From Rhynchopus euleeides (lineage: Eukaryota > Euglenozoa > Diplonemea > Diplonemida > Diplonemidae): a stretch of 64,000 bases of DNA. Made by a program: the position numbers and the translations under genes. Position 1 is the stretch's first letter. The number at the start of each line of letters is the position of its first letter. The DNA is taken from NCBI GenBank assembly GCA_963210315.1, contig OY723298.1, forward strand, positions 1,550,001 to 1,614,000, given 5' to 3'. The notes beneath the pieces are model-generated. The model saw only the letters and a list, made by a program, of their open reading frames with translations, was not told the origin of the DNA and did not search any database. Of the stretch, positions 1 through 8,764 are shown piece after piece.

Positions 1-367
1 CCCGTCTTTGCCGTTGCTTGCCTTGAGTTCGTGGTAAGAGTTTGTATTGTGTGTTGTACATGTGCTGCTTCTGCTTCTGAAAAACCTCGGCACCTGTGCG
101 GCTTGCTGCCGTGCAATGTGCCGAGGGGCGGTGTTACCTGCCATACAGAACACGTGAAGGGGTGATGAGGTGTTCGGGAAGCACATGCTGCAGGGCCACC
201 CCCACACCCTCCCTACCTGTCACCCTGTGACCAAGGCATGCTGCCCTGTTGTGACGCAGCCTGTGTTGTGCTGCTGCATGTTGCTCACCCTTGCCCGCAC
301 CCTACAACCAACACGACCCGCACCCACACACCACCAGATCTACTGTAACAACACAAGCACACTCACA
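1..367. other. Upstream region of histone H4
   Basis: No gene recognised. It contains a strong hairpin at 85-126 (CCTCGGCAC pairing with GTGCCGAGG, 9-bp outer stem with an inner GC-rich stem), which may mark the 3' end of a gene lying left of the window. A C/A-rich tract ending in CAG at 335-337 lies about 30 nt before the H4 start and is a plausible trans-splice acceptor. Confidence 0.5.
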
Positions 368-706
368 ATGCCTGCCAAGTCTACCGGGAAGTCCGTGGCG
401 GCGAAGGGGAAGACGGAGAAGAAGACGGCGAGCTCGAAGCGCAAGGGTGCCAAGTCTGCTTCCAACCAGCGTGGGATCACGAAGGGCAGCATCCGTCGTC
501 TGGCGCGCCGTGGTGGGTGCAAGCGTCTGGCGAGCAGCGTGTACGACGAGGCGCGCAACATCCTGCGCACCTTCGTGGAGCAGGTGATGAAGGACACGCA
601 CGCGCTGATGGAGGTGCGTGAGAAGGCGCCCGCGAAGACGGTGCGTGTGGAGCACATCCTGTACGCCCTGAAGAAGCGTGGCCGCACCCTGTACATCGCC
701 AAGTAA
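368..706 (+). CDS. H4: Histone H4 (highly divergent)
   Basis: Core histone H4, 112 residues, which would pair with H3 in the nucleosome tetramer. The histone-fold match is clear: GITKGSIRRLARRGGCKR corresponds to the canonical GITKPAIRRLARRGGVKR segment, and the C-terminus KKRGRTLYIAK matches the canonical KRQGRTLYGFGG end. Between these, helix 2 and helix 3 are strongly changed, and the N-terminal tail is Lys/Ser-rich without the usual GGAKRHRK block. I chose the ATG at 368 rather than an upstream in-frame codon because the upstream part is not histone-like and a CAG acceptor lies at 335-337. H4 is normally among the most conserved proteins, so this divergence points to a fast-evolving lineage such as a euglenozoan. 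No H3 is present in the window. Confidence 0.95.
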   Translation: MPAKSTGKSVAAKGKTEKKTASSKRKGAKSASNQRGITKGSIRRLARRGGCKRLASSVYDEARNILRTFVEQVMKDTHALMEVREKAPAKTVRVEHILYALKKRGRTLYIAK

Positions 707-813
707 GAGCACACGCATCTCCGTCTGTGATTGTGTCTGTGTCTGTGTTGCTGTTTACCCTTTTTTGCTGTTGATGGAGCCATGTCTCCGCTGAACAAAC
801 TGCCTTTCAAGCT

Positions 814-840
814 GTGCTGCCTGCACTTGCAGTGCGGCAC
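814..840 (+). promoter_or_regulatory. Histone 3' hairpin (after H4)
   Basis: About 107 nt after the H4 stop, TGCTGC-CTGC pairs with GCAG-T-GCGGCA around an ACTT loop. Similar hairpins follow the H2B (1685-1714) and H2A (3651-3668) genes. It does not match the metazoan histone stem-loop consensus. A role in 3'-end processing or mRNA stability is inferred only from the recurrence. Confidence 0.5.
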
Positions 841-1098
841 AGTGGCGTGACTGCACGCCGGGTGTGGTTTGTTCTCTCGCGTTGTGGCGGTGGTGGCGTG
901 GGAGGGGACGAGACGGAGAACAAGACGATGAAAAGAGAGGCCAGAGTGCGGCGTGTGTCTTCTTGTTGTTGTTGCTGAAACTAGCTGGATAGCGTTGCAT
1001 GTGTTCCAGTTGTCGACTCATCCCACATCAAACACAACACCACCCACACCCAACACCCACACCCCGTGCAGTTCACCAAGCCACACATCACACACAAG

Positions 1099-1626
1099 AT
1101 GACTGCATCGTCGCCCGCGAAGTCCGGCGCCAAGCGCGGGAGGAAGCCTGCCGTTGAGGGGGAGAAGAAGCCGAAGAAGGCGTCGTTCACCAGCTACTCC
1201 CGGTACATCCACCAGCTGATGAAGGCGCAGTTCAAGACGACGAAGGGTAAGAACAGCAAGGGGAAGACGACGGAGCGTGTGAAGGTTGCGATCACGTCGC
1301 GCGGGATGGGGATCGTGAACTCGTTCGTGGTGGACCTGTTCGAGCGCCTGGCGGAGGAGGCGGGGCGTGCCAGCCAGTTCGCCGGGTCGAAGACGCTGCG
1401 CAGCGGGGCCATCATGGCGGCTGTGAAGATGCACCTGCCGGAGGGTATGGCGAACCACGCCGCTGCGGCGGGTGTGTCTGCCGTGACGCACTACACGAAG
1501 GCGCTGGAGCAGAAGCCGAGCTACCAGGCCGCACTGGCCAGGCGTGAGGAGGCTGCCAAGAACAGGAAGAAGAGGTCCCCCAAGAAGAAGCAGTCCCCCA
1601 AGAAGAAGGGGTCCCCCAAGAAGTGA
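1099..1626 (+). CDS. H2B: Histone H2B (divergent, SPKK tail)
   Basis: Core histone H2B, 175 residues. The fold is recognisable from FTSYSRYIHQLMKAQF (helix 1), SRGMGIVNSFVVDLFERLAE (helix 2) and AAVKMHLPEGMANHAAAAG (C-terminal helix), matching SYSSYIYKVLKQV, SKAMSIMNSFVNDVFERI and RLLLPGELAKHAVSEG of typical H2B. Two features are unusual. Loop 1 has about 14 extra, mostly basic residues between helices 1 and 2. The C-terminus is extended by repeated SPKK-type motifs (SPKKKQSPKKKGSPKK), which in other proteins bind the DNA minor groove and are phosphorylated. The ATG at 1099 follows a CAG acceptor at 1069-1071. The neighbouring gene at 1923 is a paralogue. Confidence 0.95.
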   Translation: MTASSPAKSGAKRGRKPAVEGEKKPKKASFTSYSRYIHQLMKAQFKTTKGKNSKGKTTERVKVAITSRGMGIVNSFVVDLFERLAEEAGRASQFAGSKTLRSGAIMAAVKMHLPEGMANHAAAAGVSAVTHYTKALEQKPSYQAALARREEAAKNRKKRSPKKKQSPKKKGSPKK

Positions 1627-1684
1627 ACGTGAGCTGATCTTGTTGTGGTTGTGTGTGTGTCTGTTGTTTGTCTGACAAACGCAG

Positions 1685-1714
1685 TGCCGCCCTGCTCTCT
1701 TGCAGTGTGCGGCA
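1685..1714 (+). promoter_or_regulatory. Histone 3' hairpin (after H2B)
   Basis: 59 nt after the H2B stop, TGCCGC-C-CTGC pairs with GCAG-TGT-GCGGCA around a six-base TCTCTT loop. Both stem blocks match the hairpin downstream of H4, although the flanking sequence differs. Confidence 0.5.
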
Positions 1715-1798
1715 TTGCGGGCAGTACTGGCTGCCGGATGTGTGCCTTGGATGTTGTATGCCGACTGTTGGCTGTGTGACTCCACGTCCACTGGCGAG

Positions 1799-1922
1799 GT
1801 GAGTGCGTGCCCCCCTTCCCACCCTTGCATATTGTGCAATGCATTTGACTGTGCCAGCCTGTGTTGCCAGCATCTACTGCTTTGTGTGTATTGTCTTGTG
1901 CACACAGGTGACAGGTACAAAC
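1799..1922 (+). promoter_or_regulatory. Splice signals upstream of the second H2B gene
   Basis: A donor-like GAG/GTGAGT lies at 1799, and a pyrimidine-containing tract ends in CACACAG at 1907, 15 nt before the start codon at 1923. The CAG at 1907 could be a trans-splice acceptor for this gene, or 1799-1907 could be a 5'-UTR cis-intron. The sequence alone does not decide. Confidence 0.35.
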
Positions 1923-2432
1923 ATGAAGGAGTTGGTGCTGAAATCCAGGAAGGACATCAGCAACGATGAACGCACACGTAGGAAGAGGGCGAAGTACACC
2001 AGCTACGCCAGATATGTGCGCCTGCTGATGCATCAACAGTTTGGGGCACAGCAGAAATGGGGGATCGACGGGAGGAGGGATCGGTGCAAGGTGTCCATCA
2101 CACAGCGCGCGATGGGGATTATGGACGCCTTTGTGGCGGACCTGGCGGAGCGCCTGGCGGAGGAGGCGGGGCGTGTGACACAGTTCGCAGGGCCGAAGAC
2201 TGTGCGCTGTGGGGGGATTGTGGCGGCTGTGAAGATGCACCTGCCAGAGGAGCTGGCGCAACACGCCTTGGCGGAGGGTGTGTCTGCCGTGCAGCGCTGC
2301 AGGGCACAGCTGGTTACGAAGCTTGAGCGTGCTCAGAGACGCAAGTGGGAGCTTGCCAGAGAGAGGGCTGCGCGTGCTGCCAGAATGCGCGAGAGGGAGA
2401 GAGAGATCGCGAGAAGAAGCAAAACGCGTTGA
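1923..2432 (+). CDS. Second H2B-like histone (variant)
   Basis: 169-residue H2B paralogue. YTSYARYVRLLMHQQF, QRAMGIMDAFVADLAERLAE and AAVKMHLPEELAQHALAEG align directly with the H2B at 1099, including the long loop 1 (here about the same size but with different residues, WGIDGRRDR). The tails differ: there are no SPKK motifs, and the C-terminus is an Arg/Glu/Ala-rich helical stretch (residues about 130-169) that could form a long charged helix. This suggests a variant with a separate role rather than a second copy of the bulk histone. The start at 1923 is chosen because the in-frame sequence upstream is not histone-like and crosses the CACACAG acceptor. No copy of the shared 3' hairpin is evident within the first 100 nt downstream. 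Confidence 0.9.
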   Translation: MKELVLKSRKDISNDERTRRKRAKYTSYARYVRLLMHQQFGAQQKWGIDGRRDRCKVSITQRAMGIMDAFVADLAERLAEEAGRVTQFAGPKTVRCGGIVAAVKMHLPEELAQHALAEGVSAVQRCRAQLVTKLERAQRRKWELARERAARAARMREREREIARRSKTR

Positions 2433-3076
2433 AAGAGGAACAGGTGTTGATACTCGAATGGTTTCTTTCTGCGAGTGTGCCAGACGGCGAGGCGTCGCGC
2501 CCGCCGCTAGTACGAGTGTCTCGAAATGTCGACACCGGAACCGAGCCCCCCGGGTCTGGCTTCTGTTTCGATTTATTCTGATGCAACGCAGTGTGGCGTT
2601 GCCAAGGCCCTTTTGGGGAATATTGTGGTGCTCACCGCCGTGACTGCTGGTCCCTCGCGCCCCTCCGCATGAGAGGACGTAGTTGTACTTGAAGGTCGAT
2701 TATGACCTCCAGAGTTCATGATGCACGAATTCACTTGGGTGCAAACAAATGTCACGAGAATCTGGCAACCGTGAGGTTTGCTGGTGTGTTACCTTCGCGT
2801 GAGGATTGTCTTTGCTGTCTGGTTGCTGGTTGTGCGCGCCTTTGCGTGGCGCCGACCTTCTCTTGCTGTCTGCGGCATTGCAGCAGTGGTGGTTGCCACG
2901 TTGCGTGCCGGCTGTTGTTCGTGGCAAGAATCGGTCACTTGTCCGCCCCCCCGTCTTTCACCCCGCTTCTTTGCACGTCAACATGCATGGCTTTGTGTCC
3001 TGCACGCACCACAGCCACAACGAATCACCACGACCACACACAGACGAGACACTCTCGCTAACTTAACACCAACACA
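2433..3076. other. Spacer between H2B variant and H2A
   Basis: No gene seen. The stretch around 2870-2910 (TGCGGCATTGC followed by CAGT...TGG.TGCC) resembles 1708-1740 downstream of the first H2B gene, consistent with a tandem duplication of an H2B unit with its 3' flank. The CACCACAG ending at 3014 is a possible trans-splice acceptor for H2A. Confidence 0.45.
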
Positions 3077-3646
3077 ATGGCACCTTCCACGAAGAGCGGA
3101 AAGAAGGCGGCGCCTGTGTCGCTGACGACGATGGCGAAGCTGAAGCTGCCTGTGTCGCGCATCGGGAAGTCGCTGAAGAAGGGGCGCTACACGAGGCGGG
3201 TGAGCCCGACCGCCGCCGTGTTCCTGACGGCCGTGATTGAGTACTGCACGTCGGAGCTGCTGAAGCTGTCTGGGGAGGCGGCAAAGGTGACGGCGTACAA
3301 GAAGCGGATCAACAAGAAGGGGGAGAGCCACGAGGTGAAGGGGAAGACGACGCAGCACCAGATCCGCCCGCGCCACATCACCCTCGCCGTGTCGGAGGAC
3401 GAGGACCTGGGGAAGCTGCTGTCGCACGTGACGATTGCCGGGGGCGGTGTTGCCGGCGGTGTGCACGGGGCGGTGGCGGAGAAGTCGGCCACCAAGTCGA
3501 GGAAGAAGTCTGCCGGCAGCAGCGGGGACAAGAAGAAGAGCGACAAGAAGAAGAAGGCGGCCGACAAGAAGAAGAAGGATGCCAAGAAGGCCTCCCCCAA
3601 GAAGAGCTCCCCCAAGGGCTCCCCCACGAAGAACAAGAGCAAGTAA
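3077..3646 (+). CDS. H2A: Histone H2A (divergent, SPKK tail)
   Basis: Core histone H2A, 189 residues, much longer than the usual ~130. [20 protein letters not shown] matches [40 protein letters not shown] matches [40 protein letters not shown] matches [20 protein letters not shown], and VTIAGGGV matches the VTIAQGGV docking region. About 19 extra residues lie between helix 2 and helix 3, where canonical H2A has a short loop. The C-terminal tail (about 140-189) is Lys-rich with three SP(K/T)-type motifs, like the tail of the H2B at 1099. Acidic-patch residues are partly kept (EDEDL). It lies downstream of H4 and two H2B genes in the same orientation. Confidence 0.95.
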   Translation: [189 protein letters not shown]

Positions 3647-3650
3647 GCTG

Positions 3651-3668
3651 TGCTGCCTGCAGCTGCAG
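3651..3668 (+). promoter_or_regulatory. Histone 3' hairpin (after H2A)
   Basis: Four bases after the H2A stop, TGCTGC-CTGC-AGCT-GCAG repeats the first part of the H4 hairpin (TGCTGC-CTGC). CTGC pairs with GCAG, but the outer GCGGCA arm is missing, so only the inner stem is clear. Downstream, GGCGTGACTGC at 3734-3744 also recurs after H4 (843-853). Confidence 0.4.
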
Positions 3669-4199
3669 CCTCCCACGTCCCATCTGTGTCTGATGTGAGC
3701 CCCGCTGCACTGCACCCTCTGTGTCCAGTGCCCTGTGGGCGGCGTGACTGCGCGCCAACCTTGTTTTCACCACCCACCTACCTGCTCGACGCCACAGCAA
3801 CGAGCTGACATGAGTGTTCTCGCGACCCCCCCCCCCTAAACCACCAGCTCCGCCGCTTGCTTCTTCCGCACCTGCTCATGTGGATGCTCCTTTGGAGATT
3901 TACCGTCGCCTACTATTTGTCCGAATCACTGTGCTGTTCCTTCAACAAGACCACTTCACACAGGCCAGACACAACACTCAATCACCGACACACTGCTCTG
4001 CACATTGAAGCGAAAGTCTCTTCTCTACTTTCGTGCCCCCCCTCCACCCCCCTCTTCACAGCCACTGCACCCAGACGCCCTCTCACCCCACATCCTCTGC
4101 AGGTCGAACACACTAACACACCCTGTGTCGTGTTCTTCCCCTAGTCCGACCCTCACACGCCAGTGCCCCGGAACGGCAGACCCCGACCGTCCCCGGGAC

Positions 4200-6590
4200 A
4201 TGGGCTTGGTTGAGGGTGTACACGTGATGGCCTTCCCCCCTGGCGGCAAGGGCGGTGGAGTGGGTGTGCGCATGCAGGGGCGGGGTCGCGGAGGGGCAGA
4301 CGACCCTGCTGTGCTGCACCAGCAGTACCAGCTGATGCAGCAGCAGCAGCAGCACCAACACCAACACCAGCACCAGCAGATCCCACAGCAGTTCCCTCGC
4401 CCGATGGTGATGGTCCCGCCACAGCAGTCGCGGGGATACGGCCACCCTGCGTGGGCACAGCAGCCGCAGCCGCAGCAGCACCAGCACCAACAGCAGCACC
4501 TCCTCCAGCAGAAGCAGTTTGCGCACATGCTGGCGAATCAGGGCGGCACGCGCTCCCCTGTGACGCAGCACTTTTCTTCTCACCAGCGCCACCAGGCGGC
4601 GACCGCCCAAGGCATGCACCAGCAGCAACAGCAGCAGCAGCAGCAGCAGCAGGCATCCCTTATGGTCGCCATGATGAACCAGCAGCCCCAGCAGGCCCCT
4701 GCCCTGCAGCACTGCATGCCGCAGGCGGTGCCTCTCGCACCCAGCCACGACGCTGATCTTGCGGAGATGATCGCATCTGCCACATCCAATTTCAGCGGGG
4801 AGGCGCTGCCGCTGAAGCCCGTGCCCTCGTCGGAGGGGCTCCGGGCCTGCCCGGTGGAGATCGAGGTGATCGATTCGGCAGAGCTCAGCGCCATGCCCAA
4901 CCCGCTGAAGGAGGTTGTGAAGGATCTGAAGAAGTGGGGCATCACCGTGACGGACCCGCTGGAGAAGCGCAAGGTTGCGTGCCCCCTCTTTGAGATCGAG
5001 CTGACGAACGGGCTGCTCGACTCGGGGACGAAGCAGCACACGCACTCCATCTGCATCCTCTACCAGAACAACAGGTGCAAGGTGGACCACAACTGCAACC
5101 AGATCCACGTCAACAGGTCTTACTACACCAAGCAGAGGCGTGGCGCGCCGTGCTGTGCGGAACACCACGACCTGTTCACCGCATCGCTGCTGTCGCGGTG
5201 CCTGACGCTGCCCAGGGTGCTGCTGATCCTGACACACCAGGGGAAGCGGAGTGCCTACCACTGGCCTGCTGAGTACATCTCGCTGTCGGTTGGCCTTGCC
5301 AACTGCCCTGTGCGTCACATTCCCGGGCATGGCGACTTCATGGTGATCGACGATAAGAGCGTGTGCCAGGTGTGGCAGGGTTCGCGCTGCACCTATGGGA
5401 AGGAGTGCAACTATGTGCATCTCTGCAGGGCGCACTACGAGTCGTTGCCGCGCGACCCGCCGCACCGCGGCTCCTCTGCCGGCATGTCTGGGGGCCTGCT
5501 GGCGAAGCGTGTGGGCGGCACGCCTGTGGCGAAGCCGCTCCCGGCGTACCACGCTGCGGCGGGCACCCCCGGCCTGACCTTCCTCGAGGGGCACTCCGCC
5601 AGCAGCGGCAACTCCTCCTTCGCCAGCGCGCACAACACACCGACACCCACCCCCTCGGAGGCCACCCCGCCACCCCCGCAGCCCCTGGTGCCGCCGCCAC
5701 CGTACCCTGCGATGCAGTACCCTGCAGGCGCGCCGGCGCTGCACTTCCAGCAGCAGCAGCACATGCTGCAGGAGCAGGTTGCGCAGCAGAGGGCGAGGTC
5801 CACGCCGCAGCACGTGGCCGCCACGGGCATCGCCATCGGGCGCCCCACTCCCCTCGGCGGCAAGGGCGGCAGCCCCGCCAACACCCCGCCGGACCTCCAC
5901 CTCGGGGCGAAGTCCATCGCCTCACTCAGCGACCTGCCCGCAGGCTGGGCACAGCCGGGCGGGGCCTGGCAGCAGCAACATCAGCAGCACCCGCCTCCGC
6001 TGCAGCACGCCGCAAGCGTGAACCCCTTTGGCACCCTCAGTGGGAGCCGCGAGGGCAGCCCCTCGCTGGACATCGGGCGTCTGGAGGACTTCGCAAAGAT
6101 CTTCCGCGAGCGGGCCGCCTCCCCTGCCGACAAGGGCGCGGAGCGCCCGGCAGGGGGGAGCGGTGCGCCCGCCGGCGACGGCGCCAGCTCATCCGGCACC
6201 CCACTCCCGCTGCACCACATCGCGGCGTTTGCGGCGGGGGGCTGCGGAGGCGGCGACGGCAGCGCGAGGCAGACGCCTGTCTCCCTCTCTGGGCTGTCTG
6301 TGGGGGCGGGGCGGGAGGGGGTGGGTACCCCGGCGGGCGCGACTGCGGCTGCGATGGTGTCGGCGGCGCTGGCGTCGGTGGGTTCCACCCCGGCGACAAC
6401 CCCGTCGAAGGCGACGCCGCACAGCCTCATCGGGAGCATTGCGGGGCTGCACGGTGCTGCGGGTGACGACATCTCAGCGGACCCTGCGACGCCGGGCGCG
6501 CACACCCCCGTTCCACACGACGCTGCCGATGCACCGCATCCCACCGCACAGAATGAGCGTGCCCCTGACTCCGTCTCGGGAATGGCATGA
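4200..6590 (+). CDS. CCCH zinc-finger, Q/H-rich probable RNA-binding protein
   Basis: 796-residue protein with two CCCH fingers of the C-x7-C-x5-C-x3-H type: one at about 285-303 (C-ILYQNNR-C-KVDHN-C-NQI-H) and one at about 389-407 (C-QVWQGSR-C-TYGKE-C-NYV-H). Such fingers typically bind single-stranded, AU-rich RNA and control mRNA stability or translation, which matters in euglenozoans where transcription is often polycistronic. Residues about 35-175 are Gln/His-rich with CAG-type runs. The region after residue 430 is Pro/Ala/Gly/Ser-rich and looks disordered. The conserved part is about 215-430 and includes a Cys/His pair between the fingers. The reading frame opens upstream of 4200, but those residues are low-complexity. 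A CTGCAG acceptor (to 4102) and a CCCCTAG (to 4144) precede the chosen ATG. The RNA target is unknown. Confidence 0.8.
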   Translation: MGLVEGVHVMAFPPGGKGGGVGVRMQGRGRGGADDPAVLHQQYQLMQQQQQHQHQHQHQQIPQQFPRPMVMVPPQQSRGYGHPAWAQQPQPQQHQHQQQHLLQQKQFAHMLANQGGTRSPVTQHFSSHQRHQAATAQGMHQQQQQQQQQQQASLMVAMMNQQPQQAPALQHCMPQAVPLAPSHDADLAEMIASATSNFSGEALPLKPVPSSEGLRACPVEIEVIDSAELSAMPNPLKEVVKDLKKWGITVTDPLEKRKVACPLFEIELTNGLLDSGTKQHTHSICILYQNNRCKVDHNCNQIHVNRSYYTKQRRGAPCCAEHHDLFTASLLSRCLTLPRVLLILTHQGKRSAYHWPAEYISLSVGLANCPVRHIPGHGDFMVIDDKSVCQVWQGSRCTYGKECNYVHLCRAHYESLPRDPPHRGSSAGMSGGLLAKRVGGTPVAKPLPAYHAAAGTPGLTFLEGHSASSGNSSFASAHNTPTPTPSEATPPPPQPLVPPPPYPAMQYPAGAPALHFQQQQHMLQEQVAQQRARSTPQHVAATGIAIGRPTPLGGKGGSPANTPPDLHLGAKSIASLSDLPAGWAQPGGAWQQQHQQHPPPLQHAASVNPFGTLSGSREGSPSLDIGRLEDFAKIFRERAASPADKGAERPAGGSGAPAGDGASSSGTPLPLHHIAAFAAGGCGGGDGSARQTPVSLSGLSVGAGREGVGTPAGATAAAMVSAALASVGSTPATTPSKATPHSLIGSIAGLHGAAGDDISADPATPGAHTPVPHDAADAPHPTAQNERAPDSVSGMA

Positions 6591-7379
6591 TTCTTCTCAA
6601 AAGAGAACAATCATGTCAAAAGAAGCTGCATCGCAGGGGATATGTGAGACGTCTTACGCCTTTTCCTGCTTCCGGGTGACGGGTGGTGGTGGTGGTGGTT
6701 GTGCCGTGCCTCCACGCCACACATGCCACATGCCTGGTTGTCTTGATGTCAGGGGGGAGGAGTTGGGTTGGGGAGAGAGGCGACTCAAAAAAATATACTT
6801 CATCACACCTCTGCCGCGCGCAGCGCCCCAGGCGGTGGTGTTGAATTGCCAACTTTCAAATCATACGACAGGGGGGAGGTGGGGGTGGGGCTGGGTGGGA
6901 TGGAGTGGAGCAAACGCATCCATTGCAAGCCAACCCCTGCGCCACCCCCCCCCCCCCCCCTCCCACCTCGCCCATATCTCCCTCACACCGGAGTTGTTGT
7001 GGTCTGCCCCTCCGATTTTACGAAAAAAGAAACCCACCCCCCCCCCCCCCACCGCACTCCCGCCGCTGCCACCACCCCACCACCCCCCCACCTTTCCCCC
7101 CCCCCAATGTCTTCCTATCCCCATTCAAAAGAAACAGTAGTCCGCCACAGTGACCCCAAAGGACGCCCCCACCCCCTCCCTCACCGCTCTCCCCATCCCC
7201 CTCTTATCCCTCTTCGCAACCTATGGTGTGCCCGAAGAAACCTCTCTCCCCGGGGTTTGGCACCACACCCGCGACACACACCGTGTTTGTGGGGGGGGGG
7301 GGGTCGGTGGGGTTTGGCACATACCGTTGTGCGCCAATGTTTCATCCTGTGTCAAAAAAAGTAACCCCCCCCCCCCCTA
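6591..7379. other. Gene-free, C-rich spacer
   Basis: No convincing gene. The stretch holds the 3' flank of the CCCH gene and several C homopolymers (for example 6946-6962, 7038-7051 and 7365-7377) plus one G run near 7289-7301. It ends at the TA flanking the element at 7380. Confidence 0.6.
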
Positions 7380-8762
7380 GGCATACAGTGCATCCGAATC
7401 GGATCCGATACATTATCGGACGATTATCGGATGATTATCGGACGATTATCGGATCCGATAATCATCCGATAATTTTTTTTGGGTGGGTTTTTCAACCAGA
7501 AAATGTGACCAATATTCTGCCTGATCAGGGATAGGGTTGTTACAACCCCCTGGCAAGCGAGCCTTCGACCGAAGGACAGTAGTGAACATCCGTTCCTTGC
7601 GGGCGTCCAGATTGGGTAGGCTTGCTGCGTCCAGCTTACTGAGGCCGCCCGGTCTCCATCACCCGATATGACTCCGCATTATCGCGCAGCACAAGACAAG
7701 GTAGTCTTCAGATACATGCCACAGGTCTGGTGGGCGAAGCTCCCCAGACCCCCCTGGTGGCCCCCTCCGGAAAGCAGGCCGTTCGCTCGGGGTGAAGTTG
7801 GGCCCAACTTCGCTACAAGAATAAATCTTCAGGGGGTCTTCGCTGGCCGTTACCCTCCGTCAATCTCCGTCAGTTTTCAGCTAATTCAACAGGGAATTCA
7901 CCAAAACGCACTGACGGTCACCCCGTAGCGAAGACCCCCTCAGATTTACTTCGTCCCAACTTCGCCCAGGGGGACGAAGTTGGTATAAAAAAATCTGGGC
8001 TCGGCCCCACCCACCGAAGGGGTGGGTGGGTGGTGAAAGAGCCCACGGGATCACGAGGATCAGGGTATGGCGAATGCTCGAGGAAGGAAGTGTCAGAAGA
8101 AGACCACAACGACCTTCCCCAAAGTACGATGTATTGCTCCGCCCAGACCCCCCCCTGTGGCGTATGTCTGGTGCCCAAGTCCTTTCAAGTTGCATGAATC
8201 TGTCCATCCGCAATGAACAGATGTTTACTCCCGTGGCTATCGAAAACCAACGCCCCAGGGACACCTGCAGTTCCTGCAGGACAAGGGCGCCATCACCGCT
8301 GACTCCGCGGTGAGGGTGGTCGGGAGCCTCCCGACGGAAGCGCGCGACGCGGTGGTGGAGCGGGGTCGGGGCTGTGGTGGCGACGCGGTGGTGGAGCGGG
8401 GGTCGGTGCAGGACGAGCTCCCTCGGGTGCACCCTCAGTGTGCAAATCAGCTGGCAGCTCTGATGAGCTGCGGCTGCACGACTCCACTAAAACTCAAAAA
8501 AATATCAAGCGCGGGGTCTGGGGGGTTTCTCGTGAGGCAGAAATATCGACAAAAAGGGGAAAGAGGGTGTTCTGGTGCCCACAACGCACACGAACACTGA
8601 TTATCGGATGATTATCGGTTGTCCGATAATATCCGATAATGTCCGATAATCATCCGATAATGTCCGATAATGCCCGATAATGTCCGATTCGGATCCGATA
8701 ATTTGGGATTTTCCCCGAAAATCCGATAATGCCCGATAACCGATTCGGATGCACTGTATGCC
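7380..8762. mobile_element. MITE-like element A, TA-flanked, GGCATACAGTGC ends
   Basis: Non-autonomous DNA-transposon-like element of 1383 bp. The ends are inverted repeats: GGCATACAGTGCATCCGAAT at the left and its reverse complement at 8743-8762. Both ends are flanked by TA (7378-7379 and 8763-8764), the target duplication of Tc1/mariner-type elements. The subterminal regions (7400-7475 and 8600-8755) are packed with a GATTATCGGA/TCCGATAAT repeat in both orientations. No transposase ORF is present. The interior carries a copy of a dispersed module at 7568-7647 and an internal duplication around 8342-8400 (GCGACGCGGTGGTGGAGCGG twice). Confidence 0.75.
7840..7935 (+). repeat. Dispersed repeat, copy 1 (second copy inverted near 12070-12185)
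   Basis: TCTTCGCTGG, TTTCAGCTAATTCAAC, ACGCACTGACGGTCACC and GTAGCGAAGA in this stretch recur in reverse complement at 12070-12185, with mismatches. It lies inside element A and is bracketed by GAAGTTGGG / CCCAACTTC inverted motifs. No coding capacity is seen. Confidence 0.5.
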
Positions 8763-8764
8763 TA

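Noticed and set aside
4113-5900. 595-codon minus-strand open frame
   Set aside because: Shadow of the CCCH gene; Leu-rich runs come from antisense CAG repeats.
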